Source: Cyclobacterium jeungdonense
GTDB lineage: Bacteria > Bacteroidota > Bacteroidia > Cytophagales > Cyclobacteriaceae
Direction: 5' to 3'
NCBI RefSeq assembly: GCF_010994275.1
Contig: NZ_WMCD01000017.1
Span: 1 to 64,000, forward strand
DNA length: 64,000 nucleotides
This document shows positions 33,211 to 41,552 of the stretch, in pieces; position 1 is the first letter of the stretch, and each line of letters opens with the position of its first letter. The notes beneath the pieces were generated by a model, which was not told the DNA's origin, made no database searches, and saw only the letters and a list, made by a program, of their open reading frames with translations. Position numbers and translations under genes: made by a program.

Positions 33211-34318
33211 AATACCCGGTAATTTCACGCAGGAGGTTAAAAAATGCTTTTTTACGTTCCGACCGGATCCCCCAATCCACAGGAACACTTTGGTAGCCTT
33301 GTTCGAAGCCCTCGTCTTTCATTCGAAAATCAAAGAAGCCCCAGGAGGCGTAGGACGATACGGCGGCGATGCAGTTGTTCCAGTCTTTGTCAAAGTCAAA
33401 ATGGTCGTCTTCATTGAACAGGATTGGCATTTCGCGGTATCCGTCGATTTTTCTAACCTCTTCCACCATTTTGACGATTCGGTCTGGATCCGACACTCCG
33501 TTCCCGTGGAGGAGAATAAAATCTGCCGCTTTTACCACGTTTGGAAGTGGAATGAAACCTCCGCCATAGCTGGTACTTACCAAGTACCTGAACCCGTTTT
33601 TTTCATTGGCTTTAACTCTTAGTATGAGTTCGTGAACCCGTTCCGGTTGAAGGATTTCGTGGGTATATCGCACATTACACTCGTTATTTACCTCAATGAT
33701 GAGGTGTTTGTAGGATTGGGCATGGAGCCAGTTGAGTACGTTGTCCACGGCCTGGATCACGGCATTTTCATCTTGCAGTCGATGATCCTGTCCAAAATAA
33801 AAAAGGCCTAAGATGGGCACCATTTCCAGGCGATCGGCTTCGTCCAGGATTTTTTTTAACCGATTCATGTAGGCAGGTCTCAGGTCTCCGGATGCTGTGA
33901 AAGCAGAATTTTGCCAGGGTTGGTTTCGACTATAGCCCTCCGGGCTTCCACCTTGTAGATTGATGGTGAAGGAGAGCATGCCATGCGCTTTCCAATCGGA
34001 CATGTTTGCCACGAATTCACGGGTATTCCTATCGGGATCCCATTTCCCGGTATCTGGGTATTTCCAAAGGTCCACGGTTTCCGGATTGAGATCGTCAAAA
34101 ACCCCCTGCACCAGTCGGGCATTCATTAGCAAACCCTCAATGGGATTCCCCTCCCAGGTTCTGTTGGGGTAGGAGGGCTTACCGTTGATATAGAATTTTT
34201 TTCCCTTTATCTCAACCTTAGTTTGCGCCAGGGAAGGGGAGAAAAATCCTGATAGCAAACAACAGATGGCTAGGCAAAAGGCGAAACTAAACGAGGGGAG
34301 GGAAGTACGGAGTATCAT
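33209..34318 (-). CDS. Secreted glycoside hydrolase-like protein, clan GH-A
   Basis: 369 residues with a signal peptide from the ATG giving MILRTSLPSFSFAFCLAICC; the longer frame starts with a non-ATG codon. The fold is a TIM barrel: N-terminal VEIKGKKFYINGKPSYPNRT, LEMVPILGLFYFGQ, LIIEVNNECNVRY with E213 as the likely acid/base in the NEC triad, LVSTSYGGGF, FILLHGNG, and MPILFNEDDHFD with E303 as the likely nucleophile. This is the GH5/GH140-type arrangement, but I cannot assign a family or substrate. It lies 58 bases after the Gfo/Idh gene on the same strand, so the pair is probably an operon. Confidence 0.8.
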   Translation of the reverse strand: MILRTSLPSFSFAFCLAICCLLSGFFSPSLAQTKVEIKGKKFYINGKPSYPNRTWEGNPIEGLLMNARLVQGVFDDLNPETVDLWKYPDTGKWDPDRNTREFVANMSDWKAHGMLSFTINLQGGSPEGYSRNQPWQNSAFTASGDLRPAYMNRLKKILDEADRLEMVPILGLFYFGQDHRLQDENAVIQAVDNVLNWLHAQSYKHLIIEVNNECNVRYTHEILQPERVHELILRVKANEKNGFRYLVSTSYGGGFIPLPNVVKAADFILLHGNGVSDPDRIVKMVEEVRKIDGYREMPILFNEDDHFDFDKDWNNCIAAVSSYASWGFFDFRMKDEGFEQGYQSVPVDWGIRSERKKAFFNLLREITGY

Positions 34319-34376
34319 AGGGTATTGAATGGGTTGGAACAGAAAGGCCTGTCCACAGGTGACAGGCCGATTCACT

Positions 34377-35765
34377 CTATACAAAATTTGGATCGGGATG
34401 CTGATAGGGAGCCCGGTATGGTCTTCTCAACAATCGGGTAGCTTCTTCATCATTGACGATTATTCTTTTTTCGGGATCGTATACCAAAGGTCTGCCTAGT
34501 TTCATAGACATGTTGGCCATGATACAACTGGCTGTAGAAATATGCCCTTCTTCTATGTCAGCAACAGGTCTTCCACCTTGTTCAATGGCTCGCAGAAAAT
34601 CCCGCATATGATCTCTGGTGGCAGGGGCTGCGTGAAGCTCAATGTCTTTTTCGGTCAGGTCTTCGGGATATTTTTCTCTTTCGTAGACCACGTCCCCTTT
34701 GATGATTTCCCCTCCGCCCTGCGGAACAAACTCGTACTTGGTAACGGATGCTTTAAGCGTTCCTTTGTCGCCATAGATTTTATATGCCCAAGGATATTCC
34801 GGATCCTGAGGCGTTCCCCAGGAACGGTGGGTCCAGACGCAATCCAGCTCATCGTAATGGAATGTGGCGGTTTGCGTATCTGCAATGGTGGATTTTCCGC
34901 CTTTTTGCACGTAGATGCCACCGGTGGCAAAGACGCTTTTGGGCCAACCCAGACCTAGGGTCCACCTCACCGCATCAAACATGTGCACGCACATGTCACC
35001 CGTGATCCCATTACTGTATTCCATCATGGTGCGCCACCATCGACGGTGAGGAAGCCCGTCAAAAGGACGCATCGGTCCCGGGCCTACCCAAAGGTCGTAA
35101 TCGAAAAAATCCGGAACAGGTTGCACCTCCGGATCGCCATTAGCCCGCATGTGGTAATAACAACACATTTCTGCATGGGAAACCTTTCCTAACAACCCTT
35201 TGTCTACAATATTCTTTTTGGCATCCACCAGGTGAGGGGTGCTTCTTCGCTGGGTTCCGATCTGAACTACTTTATTGTGTTTTCGGGCAGCAGCAAGAAT
35301 GGCCTCACCTTCAATGACATCCACACTGATGGGTTTTTGGAGGTAGACATGTGCTCCAGCCTGTATGGAATCGATGGCCTGCAATGCATGCCAGTGGTCA
35401 GGGCTTCCAACCAATACAATGTCCAGGTCATTTTCCTCCAGCATTTGCCGGTAATGCGTGTATTTTTTAGGGGTATTGCCGGACTTTTGTCGCTGACTGA
35501 CCAGTTTACCTGCTTCATCCAATAAGTTTTGGTCAGGATCGGCGAGAGCGATTACTTCCACTTCTGCCACCTGAATCAAGCGGAACAAATCACTTTTACC
35601 ATACCAGCCGGTACCGATTAGTCCAACTTTGTACGGAATTTTTCGATCCGACCAGGGCATGGCCTGCACCCCCACGCTACTTAATGCCATCAGTGCCGTA
35701 CCTCCTTTGATAAATTTTCTTCTATTTAATTTTAAAGGCTTCATTGAAATTTTAGGTTTATCCAT
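34377..35765 (-). CDS. Tat-exported Gfo/Idh/MocA family oxidoreductase, second
   Basis: 462 residues. The Tat signal is NRRKFIKGGTALMALSSVGV; two ATGs seven codons apart could start it. Then the Rossmann fold (YKVGLIGTGWYGKSDLFRL, LADPD), DIVLVGSPDHWHALQAIDSI, HVYLQKPISVDV (QKP motif with the catalytic Lys) and GITGDMCVHMFDAVRWTLGL. It resembles enzymes acting on uronates or inositol-like sugars but is far from any characterised one I can name. Operon with the hydrolase downstream; expression is divergent from the sialidase relic. Confidence 0.92.
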   Translation of the reverse strand: MDKPKISMKPLKLNRRKFIKGGTALMALSSVGVQAMPWSDRKIPYKVGLIGTGWYGKSDLFRLIQVAEVEVIALADPDQNLLDEAGKLVSQRQKSGNTPKKYTHYRQMLEENDLDIVLVGSPDHWHALQAIDSIQAGAHVYLQKPISVDVIEGEAILAAARKHNKVVQIGTQRRSTPHLVDAKKNIVDKGLLGKVSHAEMCCYYHMRANGDPEVQPVPDFFDYDLWVGPGPMRPFDGLPHRRWWRTMMEYSNGITGDMCVHMFDAVRWTLGLGWPKSVFATGGIYVQKGGKSTIADTQTATFHYDELDCVWTHRSWGTPQDPEYPWAYKIYGDKGTLKASVTKYEFVPQGGGEIIKGDVVYEREKYPEDLTEKDIELHAAPATRDHMRDFLRAIEQGGRPVADIEEGHISTASCIMANMSMKLGRPLVYDPEKRIIVNDEEATRLLRRPYRAPYQHPDPNFV

Positions 35766-35898
35766 ATTTAGCCTTCAATATATAAAAATATTCCCTCAGG
35801 GAAAGGGTTTTTGGTTGGATTGGATACATTTAAGTAGATTTTCTTTTAAAGCGTAAAATCTTAATGTATTTTACGCAAAACCACCGAATAAACCCACA

Positions 35899-36249
35899 AT
35901 GAAACCAGCTATAGCCCTTTTTCATGCTATTTTACTACTCGTAAAACACGGACCGCTCAGGATCCGGACGGGACGTTCTCACCTGATGGCATTTGTTTCG
36001 CAATACGATGGCCTCACCTGGTCCAGAGGACTTTTACTCGACCAGAGGGAAGGGGTTTCCTACCCCGACGGGCAAGAAACAGAGGATGATATCCTACATA
36101 TCGTTTATAATAGGGATCGGACCGGTGATAGGGAGGTTTTACTTACCACATTTACGGAAGAAGCCATTTGGCGCAGTGCTTACGATGAAAAAATGGTTGA
36201 AATCGCCAGGGCAAGAAAAACCATCAGCAGCAAACCCAGAGGAGAATGA
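35899..36249 (+). pseudogene. Truncated relic of a sialidase-fold (BNR_2) protein
   Basis: 116 codons. After a signal-like start (MKPAIALFHAILLLVKHGP) the sequence jumps straight into the C-terminal part of a BNR_2 propeller: GRSHLMAFVSQYDGLTWSRG, LLLDQREGVSYPDGQ, ILHIVYNRDRTGDREVLLTT and FTEEAIW, a block that normally ends proteins of about 380 residues. The middle is missing, so the ORF is likely an internal-deletion remnant. It lies between the divergent Gfo/Idh gene and leader cassette copy 2. An intact but different sialidase-fold protein is encoded about 3 kb downstream. Confidence 0.75.
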
Positions 36250-36302
36250 GGTTTAATGCCACTGTTTTTTTTGAAACAAAAATTGGAAATAGAAAGACAA
36301 CT

Positions 36303-36396
36303 ATGAAATCGAGCATGACGAGATCGACACACAGAGGGATGATTATAAAGCATGCGAGATTCCATATGGCCGCTTAAAGACAATTATAAACATATG
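36303..36396 (+). repeat. Leader cassette, copy 2
   Basis: Reference copy of the dispersed element. Small ORF 36303-36377 (24 codons, begins MKSSM, middle GMIIKHA, end FHMAA, TAA), then 16 bases (AGACAATTATAAACAT), then the ATG of the FG-GAP gene at 36394. A second frame starting at 36352 runs through the element in frame with the main gene (MRDSIWPLK then NYKH). No similarity to the other copies upstream of the small-ORF ATG. Start of the gene call moved to 36394 because the upstream codons belong to the cassette. Confidence 0.8.
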
Positions 36397-37614
36397 AAAA
36401 TGATACTTTTTATTGGCCTTCTTTTCGTGCAAGTCCTTGTTTTTTTTCCATCTATAGCCCAGCAGGAAGCTAATTTCCTGAATGAAGAGCCTTGGAAACG
36501 GCATACCATCGATGACAGTTCTCTAGGGGCAGATGGAACTAAAATCGCCGATGTGAATGGAGATGGAAAAATGGATTTGGTAGTGGGCTGGGAAGAAGGA
36601 GCCGTATCAAGGCTGTATATTCAGCCGGACAACCCCAATAAACCCTGGCCTTTCCTGGAAGTGTCCTCACCCGATGTGGAGGATGCTTTTGCCGTCGACC
36701 TGGATGGTGACAAGCAAATGGATTTAGTGACACTTTCCGAAGGATCGCACCAAAGGGTTACCATCCATTGGGCACCGGATAATCCTGCTGACTACCTCAA
36801 TCCCAAGGCCTGGAAAGCAGAGGATATTCCGGCGACCATTGGAAAAACCCGGTGGATGTTTGGAAGAGCTGTGGATATGGATGGGAAAAACGGTCCGGAC
36901 CTGGTAGTAGGTTCCAAAGATCCTAATGGAACCATTGGCTGGCTGCAGGCACCGGAGGATCCGCGAGAGGTTTCGAAATGGGTTTACCACGAAATTTCGG
37001 CTGCGGGATGGATCATGTCCATTGAATGGGTGGATATGAATGGTGATGGAATAGAGGACCTGTTGATTACCGATCGCAAAGGAGAACTTCGCGGGTTGCG
37101 TTGGTTGGAAAATCCGGGTAAACCAGGAATTGAGAAGCGATGGAAATCCCATTTAATAGGCATGGAAGACGGAGAACCCATGTTTTTAGGAGTAATTGGA
37201 AAAGGTGCGGGGGAGCTGCCTGACCTGGTCGTACCGGATTTACTCAAGGGTTGGGTCCTGTTTCAGCGGCAGGGTGATCGCTGGGAAGAGAAGTCGATGC
37301 CGTACGCTGAGGGGCTGGGAACGCGAGGCAAATCAGCGCTTGTAGCAGATGTGGACCAGGATGGAAAAATGGATTTGATAGCCTCTTTTGAGGGAGCATT
37401 GGGAAAATCGGGAGTAGTCGCTTTAATGGATTACCAGGGTTCTTTTCCAGGTGTGTTGGATATCAGTGGACCGGAAGGCGTCAAATATGATTTTGTCTCC
37501 CTGTTGGATCTGGATGGAGACGGAGATTTGGATGTAGTGACATCCGAAGAAACAGCCGAAGATGGGTCCAAAAGGGGACTGGGTGTCGTCTGGTATGAAA
37601 ACCCATTTAAATAA
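36394..37614 (+). CDS. Secreted FG-GAP/VCBS-repeat protein
   Basis: 406 residues. Signal peptide from the ATG after the leader cassette (MKMILFIGLLFVQVLVFFPS, cleavage near IAQQ). The rest is a seven-bladed propeller with calcium-binding repeats: DVNGDGKMDLVVG, DLDGDKQMDLVT, DMDGKNGPDLVVG, DMNGDGIEDLLIT, DVDQDGKMDLIAS and DLDGDGDLDVVT. Proteins of this type occur in polysaccharide-use regions and may bind glycans or assist a hydrolase; no catalytic residues are evident. The C-terminal FK ending is short and not a sorting signal. Confidence 0.85.
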   Translation: MKMILFIGLLFVQVLVFFPSIAQQEANFLNEEPWKRHTIDDSSLGADGTKIADVNGDGKMDLVVGWEEGAVSRLYIQPDNPNKPWPFLEVSSPDVEDAFAVDLDGDKQMDLVTLSEGSHQRVTIHWAPDNPADYLNPKAWKAEDIPATIGKTRWMFGRAVDMDGKNGPDLVVGSKDPNGTIGWLQAPEDPREVSKWVYHEISAAGWIMSIEWVDMNGDGIEDLLITDRKGELRGLRWLENPGKPGIEKRWKSHLIGMEDGEPMFLGVIGKGAGELPDLVVPDLLKGWVLFQRQGDRWEEKSMPYAEGLGTRGKSALVADVDQDGKMDLIASFEGALGKSGVVALMDYQGSFPGVLDISGPEGVKYDFVSLLDLDGDGDLDVVTSEETAEDGSKRGLGVVWYENPFK

Positions 37615-37758
37615 AGCGATGCCCGGCTGCATTTTTTTTGATCAAGAATGGGCCTGATTGAATGAAATCAAAGTAGTACTCTACAGGCGAAGCTTAAAAA
37701 TACCGCCAAGCTGGCCAATAAAAATAGTAACTAACAAAACCTAAAATAGCAAGGGATA

Positions 37759-39366
37759 ATGATACAAGAAGTTTACCTGATCGCAAGTGGAGATTTAAGG
37801 TTATCTGCCAACCAAACCTGTTGGCAGGCCCAGGAAGCCATGGAATCCCGCCTAAATAAGGTTTTTAGCGACCTGGGGGTTACCGTAATCCGTGCTCACC
37901 CCTATGATGAAAGCAAAGGGCATGGTTTCATCGATTCCCAGAAAATGGGCATGCAGGTCTTTCGGGAACTGGATCCGGGAAAGCCGCTGGTAGTGGCAGA
38001 AAGCGTTTGGCAATATTCCCACCATGTATTGGCTGGGCTGACAACGCACAATGGGCCAATTTTGACGGTGGCCAACTGGGAGGGGCAATGGCCTGGTCTG
38101 GTAGGTATGCTAAATCTTAATGGTTCACTAACGAAAGCAGGCGTTTCTTATTCTACACTATGGAGTAGGGATTTTACTGATGATTTTTTTCTTAAGGGTT
38201 TGAAGGAATGGATTCATTCCGGACACGTGGTGCACGATATCCGTCATGTAAAAGATTTTGACTCATCGTCTGCTGCCCCGGCACAAGCGCTGGAAACAGG
38301 CCGTCTTTTTGCACGGGAATTTAAACAAAGAAAAGCCATAATGGGCGTGTTTGATGAGGGCTGCATGGGCATGTTCAATGCCATCATACCGGATCATTTG
38401 TTACATCCTACAGGTATTTTTAAAGAGAGATTGAGCCAATCCACCCTATATGCAGCGATGAAAACCGTGACGGAAGTGGAGGCAAAAGAAGTTTTGGCCT
38501 GGCTATTGGGCCGGGGAATGACTTTTTCCTGGGGAACCGATCCCAAATCAGAATTGACCCGGGAGCAGACGCTGGAACAGTGTAAGATGTATATTGCTGC
38601 CTTGCGGCTGGCTGATGAGTTTGGTTGCGATACGATTGGCATTCAATACCAGCAAGGGCTAAAGGATTTAGCTCCTGCCAGTGATCTGGCGGAAGGGCTT
38701 CTGAATACGACTGAGAGGCCACCGGTATTTACAAAGGATGGACGGGAAATCATTTCGGGAAAGGCACTGCCTCATTTTAATGAGGTAGACGAATGTGCCG
38801 GTTTAGATAGCCTGGTTACTTACCGCCTTTGGGAAAAATTGGGATTGGAAGGAGATAACACCTTGCATGACCTGAGATACGGAGAAGATTACACAATCGA
38901 TGGCAAAGATGCTTTTGTATGGGTGTTTTTGATCTCGGGTGCTGCTCCGGCTTCCCATTTTATCGGTGGGTATCGGGGAGCGAGTAGTGAACGCCAACCT
39001 CCCATGTACTTTCACCTGGGAGGTGGAAGCCTCAAGGGGATCAGTAAACCGGGCTATATTGTCTGGAGCAGGGTGTATATCATGAATGATCGCCTACACT
39101 GTGATTTGGGTACCGGAAAAGTGGTGGAGTTGCCCGCAGAAGAAACCCAGAGAAGGTGGGAGATGACCACGCCCCAATGGCCCATCATGCATGGTGTGCT
39201 GGATGGTGTGAGCAGAGATCAAATGATGGGCAGACACAAAGCCAATCACATACAGGTGGTGTACGCACCCAGTAAAGAAAAAGCAAAAGAAGCCTGTATG
39301 GCAAAGGCTGCCGCTATGGAAGAACTAGGAATAAAAACAGCATTATGTGGTATAGAACAAAATTGA
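37759..39366 (+). CDS. Fucose/arabinose isomerase-like enzyme
   Basis: 535 residues. The architecture resembles the FucI/AraA aldose-ketose isomerases: an N-terminal domain (EVYLIASGDLRLSANQTCWQ), a middle segment MGVFDEGCMGMFNAIIP, and a C-terminal barrel with YFHLGGGSLKGI and GRHKANHIQVVY, where the His and an Asn lie in the positions used by FucI. The overall identity to characterised members is low. An L-fucose, L-arabinose or related sugar substrate is possible. The next gene starts 22 bases inside its end, so translation is coupled to the sialidase-fold lipoprotein. Confidence 0.75.
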   Translation: MIQEVYLIASGDLRLSANQTCWQAQEAMESRLNKVFSDLGVTVIRAHPYDESKGHGFIDSQKMGMQVFRELDPGKPLVVAESVWQYSHHVLAGLTTHNGPILTVANWEGQWPGLVGMLNLNGSLTKAGVSYSTLWSRDFTDDFFLKGLKEWIHSGHVVHDIRHVKDFDSSSAAPAQALETGRLFAREFKQRKAIMGVFDEGCMGMFNAIIPDHLLHPTGIFKERLSQSTLYAAMKTVTEVEAKEVLAWLLGRGMTFSWGTDPKSELTREQTLEQCKMYIAALRLADEFGCDTIGIQYQQGLKDLAPASDLAEGLLNTTERPPVFTKDGREIISGKALPHFNEVDECAGLDSLVTYRLWEKLGLEGDNTLHDLRYGEDYTIDGKDAFVWVFLISGAAPASHFIGGYRGASSERQPPMYFHLGGGSLKGISKPGYIVWSRVYIMNDRLHCDLGTGKVVELPAEETQRRWEMTTPQWPIMHGVLDGVSRDQMMGRHKANHIQVVYAPSKEKAKEACMAKAAAMEELGIKTALCGIEQN

Positions 39367-40526
39367 ATTTCGCATCGGCTGCAGGACTTGCTTTTACAGC
39401 CCTGACATTCGTTGGCTGCGGAGGTGGAGAAACCACTTCCCATACTAATGACAAGGATGCCAAAGAACCAAATGACATCACCGGCAACTATTATTTGCCA
39501 CCGAAAGCAACAGTAGGCGAAGGAGCATTGTTGCATGCGGAGTTGATTTACCCGTTGGATAACCGACCTACTCCTCAGGTGCATGCGTCCACTCTGGTAG
39601 AAACGGAGGAGGGTATTGTAGCTGCCTTTTTTTCCGGGACCCATGAACGAAATCCCGATGTGGGCATTAGGGTGAGTCACCTGGAAAATGGGGAGTGGAC
39701 CTGGCCAGAAGAGGTGGTCAATGGGGTTCAAAATGACACACTGCGGTATCCCTGTTGGAATCCGGTTCTTTTCCAGCCCCAGGAAGGGCCTTTGATGCTG
39801 TTTTACAAAGTAGGCCCCAACCCCAGAGACTGGTGGGGCATGCTGATTACATCTGAGGACAATGGAAAAACCTGGTCTTCTCCGGTTAAATTGGGTGAGG
39901 ATCCTGCCATCGGGCCCCTGTTAGGCCCGGTAAAAAACAAACCGGTACAATTAGAAGATGGGACTATTATCAGCCCTTCCAGTATCGAAAGAGAGCGGGA
40001 TGGGGATGTTTTTTGGCAGGTACATTTTGAAATCAGCAAAGATCAGGGAGAGACCTGGCAGGTAGTGGGGCCGATTAATGATGGGGAGACGTTTGATGCC
40101 ATACAACCAAGCGTATTGACTCACGAAGACGGTAAGCTGCAGGTGCTTTGCAGGACCAGGCAAGGCGTAATAGCTGAGAGTTGGTCGGATGACAAGGGGC
40201 AAAGCTGGTCGGAAATGGCAGCAACTTCCTTACCCAATCCAAATGCAGGTACCGATGCTGTTACCCTGGCCGATGGCAGACACCTTTTGGTATACAACCA
40301 TAGCACCAAAGAAGGAGAAGAGCCCAAAGGCAGAAACATCCTCAACCTGGCCATCTCAGAGGACGGAAAAACCTGGGACCCATTTATGACGCTGGAAAAT
40401 GAACCCAATAATGCAGGCTATAGCTATCCGGCTATTATTCAGAGCAAAGACGGTAAGGTACACATAACCTATACCTATGATCGGATATCCGTAAAATATG
40501 TGGTCATTGACCCTACAAAAATTTAA
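39345..40526 (+). CDS. Sialidase-fold lipoprotein (BNR_2)
   Basis: 393 residues with a lipoprotein signal (LAFTALTFVGC, cysteine about 25). Then a six-bladed propeller with Asp-box motifs: SEDNGKTWSS, SKDQGETWQV, SDDKGQSWSE and SEDGKTWDP, plus VHASTLVETEEG and RNPDVGIRVSHLENGEW. The catalytic arginine triad of true sialidases cannot be placed with confidence, so it could also be a hydrolase of another sugar linkage. Overlaps the isomerase gene and precedes the aldolase gene by 64 bases. Same fold as the relic upstream but different sequence. Confidence 0.85.
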   Translation: MWYRTKLNFASAAGLAFTALTFVGCGGGETTSHTNDKDAKEPNDITGNYYLPPKATVGEGALLHAELIYPLDNRPTPQVHASTLVETEEGIVAAFFSGTHERNPDVGIRVSHLENGEWTWPEEVVNGVQNDTLRYPCWNPVLFQPQEGPLMLFYKVGPNPRDWWGMLITSEDNGKTWSSPVKLGEDPAIGPLLGPVKNKPVQLEDGTIISPSSIERERDGDVFWQVHFEISKDQGETWQVVGPINDGETFDAIQPSVLTHEDGKLQVLCRTRQGVIAESWSDDKGQSWSEMAATSLPNPNAGTDAVTLADGRHLLVYNHSTKEGEEPKGRNILNLAISEDGKTWDPFMTLENEPNNAGYSYPAIIQSKDGKVHITYTYDRISVKYVVIDPTKI

Positions 40527-40590
40527 TTCCAGTTTCCAGGGCGATTTAGTTTCTCGCTTAACCGGATAAATTCAGAAGTAAACACAAAAC

Positions 40591-41529
40591 ATGCAAAGAG
40601 ATTTAAAAAAACAGCCTCTGAGGGGAATTGTTCCCCCGATGGCGACTTTACTATTGGATGACACCCAGTTGGACACGGAGGGTACTTCCAAGCTAATCAA
40701 CCATCTTCTGGAAGGAGGAGTGCATGGGATATTTATCCTGGGGACCACTGGGGAATGCACCAATATTTCCTATAAGTTGAGACGGGAATTGATTTCTTTT
40801 ACCTGTAAGGAAGTAGATGGAAAGGTTCCGGTATTGGTGGGAGTAACTGATACCTCGTTTCATGAAAGCCTGCGGTTGGCAGGTGTTGGCAGGGATGCTG
40901 GTGCAGATGCCGTCGTTGCAGCACCGCCTTATTACTACGGACTAGGAGAAAAGGAAGTATTGACATATTTTCGGAAACTGGCCGATGAGCTGCCCCTTCC
41001 TCTGTACCTATACAACATGCCCTCCCATACCAAAACCATGCTCAGCCGGGAAACGGTCCTTGAACTTTCCGAACATCCCAATATTTTAGGGTTAAAGGAT
41101 AGTTCAGGCCAGGCTGTTTATTTCAATTCCATGCTTTATGCCTTCCGAAACAGGCCGGGATTTTCCTTGTTGGTAGGACCGGAAGAGATGTTGGCCTCGT
41201 GTGTTTTAATGGGAGGACATGGTGGCGTGAGCGGAGGAGCAAATTTATTTCCTAAGTTGTACGTGGATTTATATAACGCAGCAGAAACGGGTAATTTATC
41301 CGAAGTGGCTCGTCTCCAAGAGTTGGTAATGGAAATTTCAGCAGAAATTTACAGTAGGGGAAGCTACGGGTCGAGTTTTCTGAAGGGTCTTAAAGCAAGT
41401 ATGAATGTGCTGGGATTTGGGAACGGGTTTCTGGCTTTTCCATTGACGGCTTTTGAAGAGCAGCAGATTCAGGAAATCAAAGAAAAACTTCCCCAATTAG
41501 GGGCTTATCGGTATAGTAAAACCAAATAA
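40591..41529 (+). CDS. DapA/NanA family aldolase-lyase
   Basis: 312 residues, a class I aldolase TIM barrel. GTTGE (residues 51-55) binds the carboxylate, Y141 (YLYNMPS) is the proton-relay Tyr and K169 (NILGLKDSSG) is the Schiff-base Lys. The length and GTTGECTNIS loop match the wider NAL/DapA family, which includes sialic-acid lyase, dihydrodipicolinate synthase and 2-keto-3-deoxy-sugar-acid aldolases. No lysine-pathway neighbours are present. With the fucose-isomerase-like and symporter genes it most likely acts in sugar-acid breakdown; the exact substrate is open. Confidence 0.9.
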   Translation: MQRDLKKQPLRGIVPPMATLLLDDTQLDTEGTSKLINHLLEGGVHGIFILGTTGECTNISYKLRRELISFTCKEVDGKVPVLVGVTDTSFHESLRLAGVGRDAGADAVVAAPPYYYGLGEKEVLTYFRKLADELPLPLYLYNMPSHTKTMLSRETVLELSEHPNILGLKDSSGQAVYFNSMLYAFRNRPGFSLLVGPEEMLASCVLMGGHGGVSGGANLFPKLYVDLYNAAETGNLSEVARLQELVMEISAEIYSRGSYGSSFLKGLKASMNVLGFGNGFLAFPLTAFEEQQIQEIKEKLPQLGAYRYSKTK

Positions 41530-41552
41530 CGGATAAAAAATAGAGGCAAAGG

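Noticed and set aside
36352..36393. In-frame extension of the FG-GAP gene (14 codons)
   Set aside because: The codons belong to the leader cassette and the signal peptide begins at the later ATG; the same extension in copy 3 supports this.
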